Source: an uncultured Rhodospirillales bacterium (lineage in GTDB: Bacteria > Pseudomonadota > Alphaproteobacteria > Acetobacterales > Acetobacteraceae). From it: DNA of 8,781 nt. The notes below the pieces were generated by a model, which ran no database searches, was not told the origin of the DNA, and saw nothing but the letters and a program-made list of their open reading frames with translations. Both the position numbers and the translations under genes were made by a program. The stretch covers positions 1 through 8,781 of the forward strand of contig CAIMVB010000398.1 of NCBI GenBank assembly GCA_903844785.1, in the 5' to 3' direction. Below, piece after piece: positions 5,842 to 8,781 of the stretch (positions within the stretch are counted from its first letter, which is position 1; each line of letters opens with the position of its first letter).

Positions 5842-7445
5842 GCATTCTGCGCAGCACGCTCGATCCGGGTAGCGAAAACTTCACGGCCAATGCTGCCGCC
5901 ATGGCGGCGTTGGTAGCCGATTTGGAAACAACCATCGCGACAACCGAACAGGGGGGCGGCAAGGCGGCGCGGGATAAGCATCTGGCACGCAATAAGTTGC
6001 TGCCGCGCGAAAGGGTGCGCGCGCTGATCGATCCTGGTTCGCCTTTTCTGGAATTTTCGCAACTCGCCGCGTATGGGCTTTATGGTGGGGAAGTCCCTTG
6101 CGCGGGCCTCATTTCCGGCATTGGCCGCGTTGCAGGTCGGGAATGTGTGATAATCGCCAATGATGCCACCGTGAAGGGTGGCACTTACTTTCCACTCACG
6201 GTGAAGAAGCACGTGCGCGCGCAGGAAATCGCCCGCGCCAATCGGCTGCCCTGTATTTATCTGGTGGATTCCGGTGGCGCTTTTCTGCCGCAGCAGGATG
6301 AGATTTTTCCAGACCGGGAGCATTTCGGCCGCATCTTCTTCAACCAGGCCAATATGTCGGCGGAAGGCATTCCGCAAATCGCAGTCGTCATGGGAAGCTG
6401 CACGGCAGGCGGCGCCTATGTGCCCGCCATGTCTGACGAAAGCATTATCGTCCGCCAACAGGGTACCATCTTTCTGGGTGGTCCGCCCTTGGTGCGCGCC
6501 GCCACTGGTGAGGTTGTCACCGCCGAAGAATTAGGCGGCGCCGATGTGCATGCCCGCCAATCCGGCGTGGTGGATCATTACGCGCAGGATGACCGGCATG
6601 CGCTGGCAATTTGCCGACGCATCATCGCGGGGCTTGGGCCACGCATCGCGCCACAAGTGGCGCTGAAGGCGCCGCGTGACCCGCTTTACGATACGCGTGA
6701 ATTACTGGGCGTAGTGCCTGCCGATATTCGCGCGCCCTATGATGTGCGCGAAGTGATTGCGCGCCTGGTGGATGGCAGCGAATTCGATGAATTCAAGCGA
6801 CTATATGGCACCACACTGGTCTGCGGTTTTGCGCATCTTCATGGTTATCCGGTCGGCATCCTCGCCAATAACGGCATCCTGTTTTCGGAATCGGCGCTGA
6901 AGGGTGCGCATTTCATTGAACTTTGCTGCCAGCGCGGCATTCCGCTGCTCTTCTTGCAGAATATCTCTGGCTTCATGGTGGGGCGTAAATATGAAGCAGG
7001 CGGCATTGCGCGGGATGGCGCGAAGCTGGTCACCGCGGTTGCGACTGCCGGCGTGCCGAAATTCACGGTGGTGATCGGCGGCAGCTACGGTGCTGGCAAT
7101 TACGGCATGTGTGGGCGCGCTTATGACCCACGCTTCATGTTCATGTGGCCTAATGCGCGTATTTCCGTGATGGGTGGCGAACAGGCGGCCAGTGTTCTGG
7201 CGCAAATCCGGCGCGATAATATGGAAGCGCAAGGCAAGGAATGGCCCGCAGAGGAAGAAGAAAGCTTCAAGGCCCCGATCCGCGCCAAATACGAAACCGA
7301 AGGCCATCCCTATCACGCCAGTGCACGGCTTTGGGATGATGGCATCATCAACCCCGCCGATACACGCCGTATTCTGGGGCTTGCCCTTTCCGCCGCGCTC
7401 AATGCGCCCATTGAAAAAACGCGCTTCGGCGTGTTCCGCATGTAG
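5838..7445 (+). CDS. mccB: Methylcrotonyl-CoA carboxylase, carboxyltransferase (beta) subunit
   Basis: This 535-residue protein transfers the carboxyl group from carboxybiotin to 3-methylcrotonyl-CoA, forming 3-methylglutaconyl-CoA, the second step encoded in this operon. It has the two crotonase-like carboxyltransferase halves. The N-terminal half contains [16 protein letters not shown] (144-159) and [18 protein letters not shown] (184-201), which form an oxyanion pocket. The C-terminal half contains [18 protein letters not shown] (344-361), [10 protein letters not shown] (373-382) and [20 protein letters not shown] (414-433). The [10 protein letters not shown] and QNISGFMVG wording separates methylcrotonyl-CoA from propionyl-CoA carboxylases, which usually read differently there. 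Length is normal for the family and no break is seen. ATG overlaps the dehydrogenase stop (ATGA, 5838-5841), so translation is probably coupled. The partner biotin carboxylase gene begins nine bases after its stop. Called liuB in pseudomonads. Confidence 0.95.
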   Translation: MSILRSTLDPGSENFTANAAAMAALVADLETTIATTEQGGGKAARDKHLARNKLLPRERVRALIDPGSPFLEFSQLAAYGLYGGEVPCAGLISGIGRVAGRECVIIANDATVKGGTYFPLTVKKHVRAQEIARANRLPCIYLVDSGGAFLPQQDEIFPDREHFGRIFFNQANMSAEGIPQIAVVMGSCTAGGAYVPAMSDESIIVRQQGTIFLGGPPLVRAATGEVVTAEELGGADVHARQSGVVDHYAQDDRHALAICRRIIAGLGPRIAPQVALKAPRDPLYDTRELLGVVPADIRAPYDVREVIARLVDGSEFDEFKRLYGTTLVCGFAHLHGYPVGILANNGILFSESALKGAHFIELCCQRGIPLLFLQNISGFMVGRKYEAGGIARDGAKLVTAVATAGVPKFTVVIGGSYGAGNYGMCGRAYDPRFMFMWPNARISVMGGEQAASVLAQIRRDNMEAQGKEWPAEEEESFKAPIRAKYETEGHPYHASARLWDDGIINPADTRRILGLALSAALNAPIEKTRFGVFRM

Positions 7446-7454
7446 GGGGCGGCC

Positions 7455-8781
7455 ATGTTCCAAAGCCTTCTGATCGCCAATCGCGGCGAAATCGCTTGCC
7501 GCATTATTCGCACCGCGCGCCGCATCGGGCTCCGCAGCATTGCGGTTTTTTCCGATGCTGATGAAGCGGCGCAACATGTACAAATGGCCGATGAGGCCAT
7601 TCACATCGGTGCCGCGCCTGCGCGCGAAAGCTATCTGAACATCAGCGCTATCATCGCCGCCGCAAAGCGCGCGGGGGCAGAAGCGATCCATCCCGGCTAT
7701 GGCTTCCTGTCCGAAAATCCAGCCTTCGCGGAAGCCTGCGCGGCGGCGGGCATCATCTTTGTCGGGCCGAGTGCTGCTGCCATGCGCGCCATGGGCTCCA
7801 AAGGCTCAGCCAAGGCGTTGATGGAAAAGGCCGGCGTGCCGCTGCTGCCTGGCTATCACGGTGCAGAACAGGACGCAGCGTTTCTGGAAGGTGAAGCAAA
7901 GCGCATCGGCTTCCCCCTTGTCATCAAGGCGGTTGCCGGCGGCGGCGGGCGCGGCATGCGCGTGGTGCGCGCGGCGGCAGATTTCGTGGATGCGCTGCAA
8001 TCTGCGCGGCAGGAAGGCGCTTCGGCCTTTGGTGATGATCGCGTGCTGATCGAACGCTATCTGGAACGCCCACGCCATATTGAAGTGCAGGTATTCGGCG
8101 ACAGCCACGGCAATACGGTGCATTTGTTTGAACGCGATTGTTCCGCGCAGCGCCGCCATCAAAAGGTGATTGAAGAAGCCCCGGCACCCGGCATCAGTGC
8201 CGAGATGCGTGAATCCATGGGTGCCGCCGCGGTGGCCGCCGCCAAGGCAGTGAAGTATCAGGGCGCCGGCACGGTTGAATTCATCGCGCAAGATGGCGGC
8301 TTCTATTTCCTGGAAATGAATACGCGCCTGCAAGTCGAACATCCGGTGACAGAAGCCATTACTGGCTTTGATCTGGTGGAATGGCAATTGCGCGTTGCTG
8401 CCGGCGAAAGGCTGCCGCTACGGCAGGAAGATATCCGCGCCCAGGGCCATGCGATGGAATTGCGGCTTTACGCGGAAGACCCAGCGCGGGATTTCGCGCC
8501 TTCCATCGGTACGCTGGAAGTCTTCCGGCTTTCTGACCAAGGTCTGCGGATTGATAGCGGCTTTGTCGCCGGTGATCGCATCAGCATCCATTACGATGCC
8601 ATGGTCGCGAAAATGATCGCACATGCGCCAAGCAGGGCAGAGGCGATTGCGCGGCTGCGCGCGGGCCTCGCGCATTCCGACATTATCGGCGTGGCGCATA
8701 ATCTGGATATGCTGGATCGTATTCTGGCTCATCCAGATTTTGCCTCAGGCACGATTGATACCGGCTTTATCGGGCGAAACG
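7455..8781 (+). CDS. mccA: Methylcrotonyl-CoA carboxylase, biotin carboxylase (alpha) subunit, 3' truncated by window edge
   Basis: The first 442 codons of an ATP-dependent biotin carboxylase are present; the full subunit is usually about 650-670 residues. The N-terminal domain begins FQSLLIANRGEIACRIIRTA (2-21), with HPGYGFLSEN (79-88) following. The ATP-grasp domain shows MGSKGSAKALMEKAGVPLLPG (113-133), the glycine-rich loop IKAVAGGGGRGMRVV (157-171), the bicarbonate and biotin region CSAQRRHQKVIEEAP (229-243) and the metal-binding EMNTRLQVEHPVTE (287-300). A biotin-carboxylase C-terminal domain starts near GHAMELRLYAEDP (331-343). The domain that docks to the beta subunit and the C-terminal biotinyl domain with its AMKM-type lysine motif would lie past the edge. 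The start at 7455 is preceded by GGGGG (7445-7449) and follows mccB by nine bases. Alone, this domain could fit propionyl- or acetyl-CoA carboxylase; the mccB neighbour decides the assignment. Called liuD in pseudomonads. Confidence 0.92.
   Translation, partial: MFQSLLIANRGEIACRIIRTARRIGLRSIAVFSDADEAAQHVQMADEAIHIGAAPARESYLNISAIIAAAKRAGAEAIHPGYGFLSENPAFAEACAAAGIIFVGPSAAAMRAMGSKGSAKALMEKAGVPLLPGYHGAEQDAAFLEGEAKRIGFPLVIKAVAGGGGRGMRVVRAAADFVDALQSARQEGASAFGDDRVLIERYLERPRHIEVQVFGDSHGNTVHLFERDCSAQRRHQKVIEEAPAPGISAEMRESMGAAAVAAAKAVKYQGAGTVEFIAQDGGFYFLEMNTRLQVEHPVTEAITGFDLVEWQLRVAAGERLPLRQEDIRAQGHAMELRLYAEDPARDFAPSIGTLEVFRLSDQGLRIDSGFVAGDRISIHYDAMVAKMIAHAPSRAEAIARLRAGLAHSDIIGVAHNLDMLDRILAHPDFASGTIDTGFIGRN

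Noticed and set aside
6801..7691. Long minus-strand open frame of 296 codons
   Set aside because: It lies antisense across mccB and the start of mccA, both intact and unmistakable. It has a histidine- and arginine-rich composition typical of a shadow frame.
7806..8387. Minus-strand open frame of 193 codons
   Set aside because: It is antisense to the ATP-grasp core of mccA and has no domain features.

Overview
The window reads as a gene-dense stretch of chromosome from an alphaproteobacterium. The likely order is Rhodospirillales or an Acetobacteraceae-like lineage. This is inferred from the moderately high GC, the gene content and the style of the isovaleryl-CoA dehydrogenase and methylcrotonyl-CoA carboxylase proteins; it was not tested by a search. 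I see no mobile element, tRNA, rRNA, CRISPR array or sign of recent transfer. Every base beyond the short intergenic gaps is assigned to an ordinary metabolic gene.

Layout. (1) Bases 1-140, minus strand: the N-terminus of a LutB-like iron-sulfur protein of lactate utilisation, running off the left edge. (2) Bases 141-288: a divergent promoter region with a possible lutB promoter and a 13-codon leader ORF. (3) Bases 289-1493, plus strand: a two-gene unit encoding a small SCP2-like lipid-binding-type protein and an alpha/beta hydrolase, joined by an ATGA overlap. (4) Bases 1503-4524, minus strand: a two-gene unit, read from right to left, encoding an AMP-forming acyl-CoA synthetase and then a DAO-family FAD-dependent oxidoreductase. 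Its 3' end converges on the hydrolase gene, and a perfect 6-bp hairpin spans both stop codons. (5) Bases 4525-4662: a divergent control region with an 11-bp-phased tandem repeat, a palindrome and candidate promoters in both directions. (6) Bases 4663-8781, plus strand: a leucine-catabolism operon encoding isovaleryl-CoA dehydrogenase, the carboxyltransferase subunit of methylcrotonyl-CoA carboxylase, and the biotin-carboxylase subunit, which is cut by the right edge.

How the genes work together. The right-hand operon carries two consecutive steps of leucine/isovalerate breakdown: isovaleryl-CoA to 3-methylcrotonyl-CoA to 3-methylglutaconyl-CoA. The hydratase and HMG-CoA lyase that normally follow would be expected just beyond the right edge. 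The divergent acyl-CoA synthetase could feed the pathway by activating a free short or branched acid, and it shares the control region with the operon. The attached FAD oxidoreductase and the SCP2/hydrolase pair have no assigned substrate. Their tight packing suggests linked function but does not prove it.

I found no clearly novel system. The points most worth a second look are the repeat-bearing divergent control region, the leader ORF in front of the SCP2-like gene, and the two uncharacterised gene pairings.
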